Shown here: positions 1-8,454 of the stretch, one piece after another | Numbering within the stretch: the stretch's first letter is position 1 | Layout: each line of letters opens with the position of its first letter | From: Planctomycetales bacterium 10988 | GTDB taxonomy: Bacteria; Planctomycetota; Planctomycetia; Pirellulales; Pb10988 | Assembly: GCA_009664345.1 (NCBI GenBank) | Contig: CP043547.1 | Coordinates: 6,166,709 to 6,230,708 of the forward strand | DNA length: 64,000 nt | Direction of reading: 5' to 3' | Made by a program: the position numbers and the translations under genes | Notes under the pieces: generated by a model | Database searches by the model: none | Told to the model about the DNA's origin: nothing | What the model saw: the letters and a program-made list of their open reading frames with translations, nothing else

Positions 1-1152
1 TTCTTCAAATAGGGAAAGCCCACGCGCGATCGTACGATAGAAGTCTTCTTCTTCCGTACGAATGGTCTTTTCGATAAAGGTTTGTTTCTCCTTCAACTCT
101 GGGAAGGCATCGCCCATCTCTGTAACGAGCGTTGGAACGAGCTTATAAACAAAGGGTTCTCGTTGTTCGAATTGCTGATAGCAAAAACGGACCGAACGAC
201 GCAAAACACTTCGTAAGGATGAACCTGACCCTTGATTATCTGGCATCGCTCCATCGGCAATCGCGAAAGACGCCATGCGAACGTGATCGGCAATCACGCG
301 GAACGCAATGTCCTTCGAATCATCCATCTTTCGCCCATATTTCAAGCCGCTGAGTTGTTCAATCGCAGTCAGCAACGGAGTGAAAATATCGGTGTCGTAG
401 TTGCTTTTCTTCCCTTGGAGAGCCGCCACTACCCGTTCGAAGCCCATTCCGGTATCGACGTGTTTCGAAGGAAGCGTTGTCAGTTTGCCATCTTCGGACT
501 GATTATATTGTATAAAGACGAGATTCCAGATCTCGACGACGCGGGGATCATCTTTATTGACGAGACTCCCACCACTTTTATTTTCAGTCAGGTCGATGTG
601 GATTTCGCTACAAGGTCCACACGGCCCGGTGTCGCCCATGGTCCAGAAGTTGTCTTTCTTCCCACAATGAAGAATATGACCTTCGGGAATATCGGTGACT
701 TTCTTCCAAAGTTCCTCCGCCTCGGTATCCGCTTCTAAGCCGAGTTCTTTGTCGCCACCGAAGATCGTCGCGTGAAGGCGATCCTTTTCAATGCCCCAAA
801 CTTCGGTCAACAACGTCCAGGCCCATTCAATCGCTTCCGCTTTGTAATAGTCGCCAAAGGACCAATTGCCCAGCATTTCGAAGAAGGTGTGGTGATAGGT
901 GTCGCGGCCGACTTCTTCCAAGTCATTATGTTTTCCACTGACGCGGATGCACTTCTGTGAGTTGACCGCCCGAGAGTACGGGCGAGAACCTTGACCGAGG
1001 AACACATCCTTAAATTGATTCATCCCGGCATTGGTAAAATTCAATGAAGGATCGCCGTGCGGAATCACACTCGACGAAGGGACAAACGTATGTCCGTGTT
1101 TCTCGACGAAATAATCGATGAATTGTTGACGAATTTCCTTAGCAGTCGGCAT
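1..1152 (-). CDS. alaS: Alanyl-tRNA synthetase, N-terminal 384 residues (3' end beyond window)
   Basis: Charges tRNA-Ala with alanine in the cytoplasm. The frame is open from the ATG at 1152 to the window edge, so no stop is seen. The translation begins [15 protein letters not shown] and carries the class II AlaRS signatures: [15 protein letters not shown], then [20 protein letters not shown] and [18 protein letters not shown] (motif 2 region), within the first 110 residues. AlaRS is usually about 870 residues, so less than half is present; the editing and C-Ala domains lie outside. A Shine-Dalgarno AGGAG sits 7-11 nt upstream of the ATG. It is transcribed divergently from nusA across an 800-nt intergenic region. 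Nothing unusual is visible in the part present. Confidence 0.96.
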   Translation of the reverse strand, partial: MPTAKEIRQQFIDYFVEKHGHTFVPSSSVIPHGDPSLNFTNAGMNQFKDVFLGQGSRPYSRAVNSQKCIRVSGKHNDLEEVGRDTYHHTFFEMLGNWSFGDYYKAEAIEWAWTLLTEVWGIEKDRLHATIFGGDKELGLEADTEAEELWKKVTDIPEGHILHCGKKDNFWTMGDTGPCGPCSEIHIDLTENKSGGSLVNKDDPRVVEIWNLVFIQYNQSEDGKLTTLPSKHVDTGMGFERVVAALQGKKSNYDTDIFTPLLTAIEQLSGLKYGRKMDDSKDIAFRVIADHVRMASFAIADGAMPDNQGSGSSLRSVLRRSVRFCYQQFEQREPFVYKLVPTLVTEMGDAFPELKEKQTFIEKTIRTEEEDFYRTIARGLSLFEE

Positions 1153-1951
1153 GAACGCGGCTCCTGCGCGAATAGTTGTTATCGCTTTCAATTCCCACTT
1201 TGTGGCAGGGAGATTGATTCACTGGTGTTGTATTGGGTTTCTCTCAGGGGCATCCTCTGCGGAGTGCCTCCCTTATAAGGAGAGATAAGAAGTTAATTTA
1301 GCTCGCATCTAGTTGAGAAAAAAGGGGTAGAGCATCGAAAGTGGTGCGAGGGGAACGACTTGATACCTTGAAAGGCAGGACCGTCTGACAAGAAGATCAC
1401 TGAGTATCGGCACTTGCCAGAACAAGTTATCCCCCGACTACGTAAAATAGGGAGGTCTTGTAAAACCCGCAAACTTTCCAGCCGCCCCCCTCGGGGGAAT
1501 GGTTTAATTTTCCAGGGTCGCTTGTCTTTTCCTAGTAACTAGTTAGGATAGTTAAGACGAACACAGAACCTGGAAGGTAATTGAAGCTCTGACATAACTG
1601 ATGTGAAAAAGTCTAAAACACTAGAACGCTGGTGATTTTGCTTTCAATCTGAAGGTTTTGTCCGAGCTACTTGGATACCTTGGAAACTCTGGTGGGTATG
1701 GACTTCGCAGCCGCGATGGGGAGGGTCGTTTAGATCCATTTCGTTGCTTAACGATGGAATCTTTCACGTTGCGGCCGGCTATTCGACCGTAACCACCGAC
1801 TACTCAATTTGCTATGATTAACCCTGTATAAAAAGTTGTGTGGCCGACTCTGGAAAGAGACGGAGTTGGAACTTGCCAAGAAATCACTTGGCACCATCAC
1901 GACCGAATACAACTTAAAATAATAGCGCGGATCTTAGGGAGTTTGTACTGC
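1153..1951. other. Divergent alaS-nusA intergenic region with structured elements
   Basis: About 800 nt without a convincing gene. It should hold the promoters of alaS (minus) and nusA (plus). Three things stand out: a C5/G5 hairpin-like run near 1484-1498; a ~97-nt element at 1583-1680 that recurs after infB (listed separately); and a perfect 7-bp inverted repeat TGCCAAG-N6-CTTGGCA at 1874-1893, about 60 nt before the nusA start. No rimP gene lies upstream of nusA, although rimP is its usual partner. The longest reading frame of nusA runs 38 codons into this leader, but that extension has no family resemblance. Confidence 0.6.
1583..1680 (+). repeat. Copy 1 of a ~97-nt duplicated, possibly structured element (nusA leader)
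   Basis: Aligns by eye over its whole length with 6708-6802. Shared blocks are GAAGCTCTGACA, AACTGAT, TGAA, CTAAAACACT, ACG, GATTTTGC, GGTTTTGT, GAGC and ACCT, in the same order with near-constant spacing. Segments between the blocks differ. Flanks of the CTAAAACA and GAGC blocks can pair in both copies, as AAGU-CU with AG-ACUU here and GUGGCU with AGCCAC in copy 2, which looks like compensatory change. It ends about 270 nt before the nusA ATG. Cis-regulatory RNA is the first guess; a small RNA or a MITE-like repeat are alternatives. Confidence 0.6.
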
Positions 1952-3259
1952 ATGAATCCCGCCGAATTGCTGCGGCTCGTCGACGCCATCCATCGTGACA
2001 AACACATCGACAAAGAGATCGTCTTTCAAGGAATTGAATCGGCGCTCCTCTCGGCTGCGCGTCGCCACTATGGTGAAATCGAAGAGATCGTAGTGACGAT
2101 TGATCGTGAAACCGGAATGATCTCCGGCCATCATGGCGAAGAAGAACTCGATCCCGAAGTCATCGGCCGTATCGGGGCTCAGACCGCCAAGCAAGTCATG
2201 ATTCAAAAGATTCGCGAAGCCGAACGCGATACCTTGTTTGATGAATATATTGGTCTGCAAGGTCAACTCATTAATGGAACCGTCACCCGCTTTGAAGGCG
2301 GGAAGGCGATTGTCAGCCTCGGTCCCAAGCTGGAAGCGTTGCTCCCTCGCCGCGAACAGATTCCTCACGAATCGTTTCATCCTGGAGATCGGGTCAAAGC
2401 CACCATTGCCGAAGTCCGCAAAGCCGGCAGTCGTGTACAGATTATCCTAAGTCGTACGCGAAATGATTTGGTGCAACGGCTTTTCGAGCAAGAGATTCCC
2501 GAAATCGCCGAAGGTGTGATTCAAATTAAATCGATCGCCCGAGAAGTTGGCTATCGTTCGAAACTCGCTGTTCATAGTGTCGATCAACGCGTGGATTGTG
2601 TCGGTGCCTGTGTCGGAGTGCGGGGAAATCGGATTAAAAATATTGTCGATGAACTCGGCGGCGAACGGATTGATATTGTTCGTTGGAACGATTCTTTGCA
2701 ACCGTTAATTGCGAATGCCTTGCAGCCGGCGGAGGTCGAAGAGTCCATCCTTTGCCAAATGCTGGGTCGGGCCATTGTGCTGGTTCGCGAAGATCAGCTT
2801 TCTTTGGCCATTGGTCGAAAAGGCCAAAATGTCCGGCTTGCCAGTAAATTGGTGGGTTGGGATATCGAAGTCATGACCCGTGATGAGCTTGATGAACAAA
2901 TCGAGCAAGCAATTACCGGCTATTGCGAGATTGATGGAGTCGATCAAGCCCTTTCCGAACAACTTGTCGGAGAAGGTTTTCTCTCCTATGATGATCTATC
3001 CATTATTGAACCTGAAGATTTAATGGAAATGGGCGAACTCACCGAAGAACAGGTCAACGCCATTGTGGAAGACGCCGAAGAACGGGCCGAAGAGGCCGAG
3101 CGTGCTGCGATCGAAGCTCGTCGGAAACGCCGGGAAGAATCACAATCTCAGCAGTTGACCCCGCAGGCAGCTGCCACTTCCGAGGCGTCTGTCGCTAGTG
3201 AAGAGGGTGATTCAGGGGCGGGTTCTTCCGATTCCGCGGACTCTAGTGCGGCAGAATAA
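1952..3259 (+). CDS. nusA: Transcription termination/antitermination factor NusA (435 aa)
   Basis: Binds RNA polymerase and nascent RNA, modulating pausing, termination and antitermination. The N-terminal RNAP-binding domain ([17 protein letters not shown]) is followed by an S1 domain (about residues 130-200, with [16 protein letters not shown]) and two KH domains (about 225-345, with [18 protein letters not shown] and [21 protein letters not shown]). The tail (about 360-415) resembles the acidic helix-hairpin-helix repeats of longer NusA proteins and ends in Ser/Ala/Glu-rich sequence. The start was set at 1952 because family homology begins there and AGGGAG precedes it; a GTG-initiated frame from 1838 adds unrelated residues. 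It is first in the nusA-infB-rbfA block, without rimP. Confidence 0.96.
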   Translation: MNPAELLRLVDAIHRDKHIDKEIVFQGIESALLSAARRHYGEIEEIVVTIDRETGMISGHHGEEELDPEVIGRIGAQTAKQVMIQKIREAERDTLFDEYIGLQGQLINGTVTRFEGGKAIVSLGPKLEALLPRREQIPHESFHPGDRVKATIAEVRKAGSRVQIILSRTRNDLVQRLFEQEIPEIAEGVIQIKSIAREVGYRSKLAVHSVDQRVDCVGACVGVRGNRIKNIVDELGGERIDIVRWNDSLQPLIANALQPAEVEESILCQMLGRAIVLVREDQLSLAIGRKGQNVRLASKLVGWDIEVMTRDELDEQIEQAITGYCEIDGVDQALSEQLVGEGFLSYDDLSIIEPEDLMEMGELTEEQVNAIVEDAEERAEEAERAAIEARRKRREESQSQQLTPQAAATSEASVASEEGDSGAGSSDSADSSAAE

Positions 3260-3885
3260 TTCCTAGGATTGGAAGAAATAATTTTCTTGATTGCCAAATA
3301 GCGGCGATAGTATATTATCTAAACCCATAAGTCAGCATTGATTGAAAAGTTCTTTAAAAAGAAGTCTTTTCTTTGTTGAATTTTCACAACCCTTTGTCTA
3401 GACTTTAGTTCTTCAAGATTGAAGCGGGGTTTGTTCGGTTCGACGAACGTCTTGTGGGCATCCAATCTGGGAAATCGGTCCTTTCTCCCAAGAAAGAAGA
3501 CTAGCCAGAATCCGTTTTTGCCGATAAGATAAAAGCTTTACGATAGGTAACTTCTATAGCCTCCGGTAATCTATAGCGGTTTTTTCTACTACCGGGTCCA
3601 TTCTCTCGGGTGAGTGTTACCCCGAGATATTGTCCTCGACTTCCCTCCTCTTAGGGAGTGTGGTTGGCAGCCATCGTCCTATGGATGGTCCACTCCCTCC
3701 TCGTGTGTGATGAAGTTGAGAGAACGATTTCCCGAGAACCCCTCCAAGTTTGTCGGTAATGGATTTCCCATCACGGCAGTTGGAGCATTGGGAGGAACTT
3801 TTTTTATGGAATAAGTGTACAGATCGCAGAGCATCCCGAAGAGGGTTCTTCCGGTCGACTCTGCCATTTCACGGGAGTAGCGAGT
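3260..3885 (+). promoter_or_regulatory. Long structured leader upstream of infB
   Basis: A 626-nt gap separates nusA from infB, which are normally close together. No gene-like frame was found. It contains at least two clear stem-loops near the infB end: CTCGGG at 3605-3610 pairing with CCCGAG at 3621-3626, and GGGAGTG at 3654-3660 pairing with CACTCCC at 3691-3697. The second has a nested CCATC/GATGG stem. The first ~200 nt are AT-rich and could carry a promoter. It may therefore be an independent 5' UTR that regulates IF-2 synthesis. No known riboswitch class was recognised. Confidence 0.45.
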
Positions 3886-6690
3886 TTGAGCATTCGCATA
3901 TATAAATTAGCGAAAGAACTTAAGTTAGATAGCAAACGTCTAGTCGAGGTCTGTCCGAAAGTTGGCATTACAGGAAAAGGCTCAGCGTTGGCAAGCTTGA
4001 CTGAGGAAGAAGCGGATAAGGTTAAATCTTACATTGGGGGGAAACCCTCGTCTGAAGGAGGACAAGGAGTGCAAGTTGCTCCGGCACCTAAAAAGTCGGC
4101 CGCGAAAGAAGAAGAAACATCGCGTTCGCAACCAGAGATAAATACAACCCAAGAAGCTTCCTCTACAGCGGAAAGTGTCGCTGAAGCCTCTGCGTCAGAA
4201 ACAAAACAATCCGAGGGCAGCAAAAGCTCGTCGGCTAAGGTAGCTCCACGACGTGGAAAATCTTCCAAAGCCCCTGAGCCGGCTCCCTTGCGTCGAGAAG
4301 ATTACATCGCCCCCGGTGGTGCTCCGCTGCGACGTCCTTCCATGGGGAATCAACCGGCAGCCGCTAGCAAAAAGCCGGTGACTTCGAGCAGCGAAACAGC
4401 CTCTAAGAAGAAAGCTCCCGCGCCCAAACCTACGGTGCGGATGGCTCCGATGCCTGCTGCTCCCAAGCAGAAGCCCCCGAAGAAGACCAAAGAGCCGGAA
4501 CCCCAAAAACCGGAATTGCGACTTCCTCCGGACATGCTGAAAAAACGCGCTCAACAAAGCGCTGCCGGCGGGGCAACCGCTGATCCAGGTTCTGGAAGTC
4601 GCGGTCTTTCCGATCGCATTCGCAAGTCGAAATCCGATTCCGGGTCTTCGAAAAAATCCGAAGCCAAGGGATTTGAAGACTTCAGCGGAGATACCTCCGG
4701 TCGCGTCAAACGTGGTGGTGGCGGTGGGGGATTGCTCGGGGGTCGTGAAGAACGCCAACTTGCTCGCCAACAGAAGAAGAAAAAGGATACTCCGCGGCGT
4801 GGGTCGCGGAATCGTCTGAATATGGACGATGATGTACCTGCTTCTCGCGGCCGTTCAGGACGTCGAAAATTGGTCCGACAACGCAATTCGGGTAGTACGG
4901 CTGCTCCACGAAAAGGGAGCATTGCGATTCAGATGCCTTGTACGGTTCGGAGTTTTTCCGAAGCGATTGGGGTATCGGTCGCTCAAGTTCTGCGAAAATT
5001 AATGCAGCTTGGCTCGACCCGAGCGAATATCAATGCCGAGCTTGATTTTGAAACCGCTGAGTTGCTTGCAGCTGAAATGGAAGTCGATATTGAGTTGAAG
5101 CAACCGATGTCGGCAGAAGATGAACTCTTCACCAAAGTCAAACAGATGGAGGAAGAGTCCACCGATCTGAAGCCGCGTGCTCCGGTCATTACCTTCCTCG
5201 GCCACGTTGATCACGGGAAGACTTCGCTTCTCGACCGAATCATCGGAATCGATGTCGTCAGTGGGGAAAGTGGCGGGATTACCCAACATATTCGGGCTTA
5301 TCACCTGAAGAAGAATGGCAATCCCTTTACCTTTGTCGATACGCCGGGTCACGAAGCCTTCACTGAAATGCGGGCTCGTGGAGCGGATGTGACCGACATT
5401 GCGGTCTTGGTTGTCGCTGCCGACGACGGCGTCATGCCGCAAACGGAAGAAGCGATCAGCCATGCTCGGGCTGCCAATGTCCCGATCATCGTGGCACTCA
5501 ATAAAATCGACTTGCAAGGCGTCGATCCACAAAAGGTCATGCACCAACTTGCAATGAACGAACTACAACCGAGTGAATGGGGGGGCGATGTCGAAGTCGT
5601 TCCCACCAGTGCCATCACCGGCGAAGGGATCGACGACCTCTTGGAAATGATTTCAACCATTGCTGAACTTCATGAGTTGAAAGCTCCTGCCGAGGAACCG
5701 GTTTACGGGACTTGTCTGGAAGCCGAATTGCATGAAGGTCGCGGGGTCGTCGCCAAGATGATTTTGCAAAGTGGAACCCTCCGACAAGGCGATGCGATCG
5801 TCTGTGGCACAGGTTACGGCAAAGTCAAATCGATGTACGATACCCTAAAACCAAGCAAGATTTATCAGGAAGTTGGCCCTTCCTTCACGATTAACTTGAC
5901 CGGGTTGGATGAAGCCCCGCAAGCCGGCGAAAAATTTTATCGGGTGGATGATATCACCAAAGCCCGTGAAATTGCCGAAACGCGGCGGACTCGTCGACAA
6001 GCCGAGACCCAAGCGGATACGCCTTCGCCGAAGGTTACCTTGGAAAGCTTGGCCGATGCCCTCGAAGCGAAAACGCTTGATACCCTTAACTTGATCCTGC
6101 GTGCCGATACTCGCGGCTCCATCGAAGCGATCAAGAAAGAGTTGGGCAAACTCCACAACGACGAAGTTCAAGTGCGAATTCTCCAGGCAACCGTCGGAGG
6201 AATCACAGAAGCAGACGTTTACTTAGGCGATGCTTCCAACGCGATCATCGTTGGTTTTAATGTCGTGGAAGATGATGCCGCTCGGAACCTGGCCAAAACC
6301 CGTGGGGTTCAAATTCGCCGCTACGATGTGATTTATGAAATCACCGAGCACATCAAACAAGCCCTCGAACGCAAGCTGAAACCAGAAGAGAAGACTGTCG
6401 AATTGGGCCGAGCTTTGGTTCAAAAGACCTTCTCCATCAGCCGCGTTGGAACGATTGCTGGTTGCCTGGTGCTGACCGGAATTATTCAACGCGATGGCCG
6501 AGCCCGCTTGATTCGTGATTCTCGCGTGATTGGAGATTATCCCTTGGATTCGCTCCGTCGTGTCAAAGACGATGCCCGCGAAGTCAAACAAGGGCTGGAA
6601 TGTGGGATTCGACTCGGAGGTTACAACGATATCAAAGAGGGTGATGTCCTCGAAGTGTATCGAACCGAAGAGGTCGCCCGTACGCTTTAA
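3886..6690 (+). CDS. infB: Translation initiation factor IF-2 (934 aa)
   Basis: GTPase that places fMet-tRNA on the 30S subunit and promotes subunit joining. An IF2_N domain (about residues 1-50) opens with [16 protein letters not shown] long Pro/Lys/Ser/Ala-rich linker (about 55-340) follows, then a second IF2_N domain (about 347-405), then the G domain. The G domain shows [12 protein letters not shown] (P-loop, near 440), [14 protein letters not shown] and NKID; beta-barrel and C-terminal tRNA-binding domains complete it. The start is TTG, preceded by GGGAG; the frame before it lacks family resemblance and the family N-terminus fits exactly. A rare start codon plus the long hairpin-rich leader suggests translational control (inference). 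A duplicated element and an intrinsic terminator follow. Confidence 0.97.
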   Translation: MSIRIYKLAKELKLDSKRLVEVCPKVGITGKGSALASLTEEEADKVKSYIGGKPSSEGGQGVQVAPAPKKSAAKEEETSRSQPEINTTQEASSTAESVAEASASETKQSEGSKSSSAKVAPRRGKSSKAPEPAPLRREDYIAPGGAPLRRPSMGNQPAAASKKPVTSSSETASKKKAPAPKPTVRMAPMPAAPKQKPPKKTKEPEPQKPELRLPPDMLKKRAQQSAAGGATADPGSGSRGLSDRIRKSKSDSGSSKKSEAKGFEDFSGDTSGRVKRGGGGGGLLGGREERQLARQQKKKKDTPRRGSRNRLNMDDDVPASRGRSGRRKLVRQRNSGSTAAPRKGSIAIQMPCTVRSFSEAIGVSVAQVLRKLMQLGSTRANINAELDFETAELLAAEMEVDIELKQPMSAEDELFTKVKQMEEESTDLKPRAPVITFLGHVDHGKTSLLDRIIGIDVVSGESGGITQHIRAYHLKKNGNPFTFVDTPGHEAFTEMRARGADVTDIAVLVVAADDGVMPQTEEAISHARAANVPIIVALNKIDLQGVDPQKVMHQLAMNELQPSEWGGDVEVVPTSAITGEGIDDLLEMISTIAELHELKAPAEEPVYGTCLEAELHEGRGVVAKMILQSGTLRQGDAIVCGTGYGKVKSMYDTLKPSKIYQEVGPSFTINLTGLDEAPQAGEKFYRVDDITKAREIAETRRTRRQAETQADTPSPKVTLESLADALEAKTLDTLNLILRADTRGSIEAIKKELGKLHNDEVQVRILQATVGGITEADVYLGDASNAIIVGFNVVEDDAARNLAKTRGVQIRRYDVIYEITEHIKQALERKLKPEEKTVELGRALVQKTFSISRVGTIAGCLVLTGIIQRDGRARLIRDSRVIGDYPLDSLRRVKDDAREVKQGLECGIRLGGYNDIKEGDVLEVYRTEEVARTL

Positions 6691-6707
6691 GGTTCTGCTG
6701 ATCGGTA

Positions 6708-6802
6708 GAAGCTCTGACAAAACTGATTTGAAGTGGCTAAAACACTCAAACGTAAGAGATTTTGCCCTGAACAATGAGGTTTTGTTTGAGCCACAAGAAC
6801 CT
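6708..6802 (+). ncRNA. Copy 2 of the duplicated element; possible small RNA or attenuator before rbfA
   Basis: Begins 18 nt after the infB stop and shares nine ordered sequence blocks with 1583-1680. A closing helix GUGGCU(A)AAACA with UGUUU(G)AGCCAC can form at about 6734-6797. An intrinsic terminator follows 24 nt later (6826-6863). Element plus terminator would make a discrete ~160-nt transcript, or a 3' UTR of infB, or an attenuator for rbfA, whose ATG is 111 nt downstream. Which of these applies cannot be decided from sequence. Confidence 0.45.
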
Positions 6803-6825
6803 AGAACGACCACAATAATAAGCAT

Positions 6826-6863
6826 AGGGCGGTCGGGCAACTCGCTAGACCGCCCTTTCTTAT
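6826..6863 (+). terminator. Intrinsic terminator after infB
   Basis: Perfect 9-bp GC-rich stem AGGGCGGTC (6826-6834) with GACCGCCCT (6848-6856), a 13-nt loop, then TTCTTATT. It separates infB and the duplicated element from rbfA, so rbfA needs read-through or its own promoter. Confidence 0.8.
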
Positions 6864-6913
6864 TGGATTTGATGTCAATATTTCATTAACTTTTCCGAAG
6901 GATTTCGTTTTCC

Positions 6914-7360
6914 ATGACCTCTCGCCGTCTCTTGAAAATGGGCGAAGCCGTCCGAAAAGCGGTCGGTTCCGCCATTTATCAGGAAGTTCAAGACCCTCGG
7001 GTCCGCAATGTGACCATCACCAAGGTGGAGGTCGCTCCCGATATGCGTACCGCCAAAGTCCATGTTTCGATCATGGGGGATGAGCAGCAAGAACAGCGTT
7101 GCTTGCAAGGGTTGAAAAATGCCGCCGGTTTCCTTCAGAGTAAAATTGCTCGACAAGTAGAAACCCGGTACACCCCGCGGTTAGAATTTGTGCTGGATAA
7201 AGGGATCAAGAATTCCCTGGAAGTCGCGAAAATTCTTCGCGAAGTGCTTCCCCAGGGCGAAACTTCCTCGGAAAATGATCCAGAGCCCTCAGAAGAGGGA
7301 ACCCTTTCGGAAGAACCAAGTTCGGACCTTTCCGATCCCGAAACAACTTCCGACGACTAG
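6914..7360 (+). CDS. rbfA: 30S ribosome-binding factor RbfA (148 aa)
   Basis: Small KH-like protein that binds 16S rRNA during late 30S maturation. The first ~110 residues match the family: TSRRLLKMGEAVRKAVGSAI, then DPRVRNVTITKVEVAPDMR, and the typical end of the domain, YTPRLEFVLDKGIKNSLEV. The last ~35 residues are acidic, Ser/Glu/Pro-rich and likely disordered, which makes it a little longer than the usual 120. GAAGGA lies 12 nt before the ATG. It follows infB as in most bacteria, but after a terminator. Confidence 0.95.
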   Translation: MTSRRLLKMGEAVRKAVGSAIYQEVQDPRVRNVTITKVEVAPDMRTAKVHVSIMGDEQQEQRCLQGLKNAAGFLQSKIARQVETRYTPRLEFVLDKGIKNSLEVAKILREVLPQGETSSENDPEPSEEGTLSEEPSSDLSDPETTSDD

Positions 7361-7535
7361 CTCCAGCCATCAACGAACACGCATAGAAATCAATCAAGAA
7401 AAGGTTTTCGCGAAGTTTCGTTTAGACTTTGTATATTCTCACCAACGACGACCCGCACCTTTGTAATTCTTCGGGGCAGTCATTTTCCTATAAAAGACTC
7501 CCCTTCTTTCACTCTTTGGAATGAAATAGCTTGGC

Positions 7536-8342
7536 ATGGCGACTTCCCAGCGTGCTGCCCTACTCAGCCGAACCCACAGTGTCCTGAAAAAACACTATAA
7601 ACCTTATCTGCCAGAGGATCGGCCTCTGTTGGAGCAATTAATTTACGCCAGCTGCTTGGAAAATGCTTCTTACTCCCAAGCGGAAGCTGCCTATGATCAA
7701 TTAAGGCGTGAATTCTTTGACTGGAATGAGGTCCGCGTCTGTACGATCCGCGATCTGAAATTCTCCCTGGAAATGCTTCCTGATCCAGAAGGGGTCGGAG
7801 AACGTATCCGCCAGATCTTGCAAAATGTCTTCGAACGTACGTATGCTTATGATTTAGAGGGTTATCGAAAGTTAAATCTCGGCAAGGCAACGAGTTCCCT
7901 TGAAGAACTGCAAGGGGTTACCCCGTTCACGGTCGCCTTTGTGACGCAGGTTTCCTTAGGAGGCCATTCGATTCCCGTCGATAAAGCCGCATTGGATGTG
8001 ATTCTTCGCCTGGGAATTGCCAATCCGGAAGACATCAAAGGGGGCTCCGTTCCTGGCATCGAGCGAGCGATTTCGAAAAGTAAAGGGCCCGAGTTTGGCT
8101 CCCTTTTGCATCAGTTTGCCGCGGATCACTTTGCTCGACCGAATGATACGACTATTCTAGGAATATTGCAGGAGATTGCTCCTGAGGGAAATTTCTTACC
8201 CGATGAGAAAACCGCTCCCAAGCGAACGCGGAAGAAAGCGACCAAAGGAGCGACGAAGAAAGCCCCTGCAAAGAAGAAAGTGACCGCGGCCAAAAAGCCA
8301 ACGAAAAAGAAAGCTCCCGTTAGCAAACGAAAACCCCGTTAA
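7536..8342 (+). CDS. HhH-GPD (endonuclease III-like) protein with histone-H1-like basic tail (268 aa)
   Basis: Residues about 20-200 resemble the HhH-GPD fold of base-excision glycosylases such as Nth. The hairpin segment reads LQGVTPFTVAFV and is followed by PVDKAALDVILRLGI, which keeps the catalytic-Asp position of the Nth VDTH segment. The Nth catalytic lysine position (in LPGVGRKTA) appears to be Phe here, and no C-terminal 4Fe-4S cysteine set is present. The last ~45 residues are Lys/Ala/Pro repeats (KKAPAKKK type) like histone H1 tails, so tight nonspecific DNA binding is likely. It could be a monofunctional glycosylase or a structural DNA-binding relative; substrate unknown. Confidence 0.7.
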   Translation: MATSQRAALLSRTHSVLKKHYKPYLPEDRPLLEQLIYASCLENASYSQAEAAYDQLRREFFDWNEVRVCTIRDLKFSLEMLPDPEGVGERIRQILQNVFERTYAYDLEGYRKLNLGKATSSLEELQGVTPFTVAFVTQVSLGGHSIPVDKAALDVILRLGIANPEDIKGGSVPGIERAISKSKGPEFGSLLHQFAADHFARPNDTTILGILQEIAPEGNFLPDEKTAPKRTRKKATKGATKKAPAKKKVTAAKKPTKKKAPVSKRKPR

Positions 8343-8369
8343 GGGATAGAACTCGAAGCGGTGGAATCC

Positions 8370-8410
8370 ATAGAAGCGACACGCTCGCGAAGGTGGCGTC
8401 GCTTCTTCTT
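8370..8410 (+). terminator. Probable terminator after the HhH-GPD gene
   Basis: GAAGCGAC (8373-8380) pairs with GTCGCTTC (8398-8405) around a 17-nt loop, followed by a pyrimidine-rich TTCTTCC rather than a pure T run. It lies between the HhH-GPD gene and the TPR gene. Confidence 0.5.
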
Positions 8411-8454
8411 CCGCTTCATAGATCGCTTCTTAAGACTGAGGAGGTAAGGGACTT

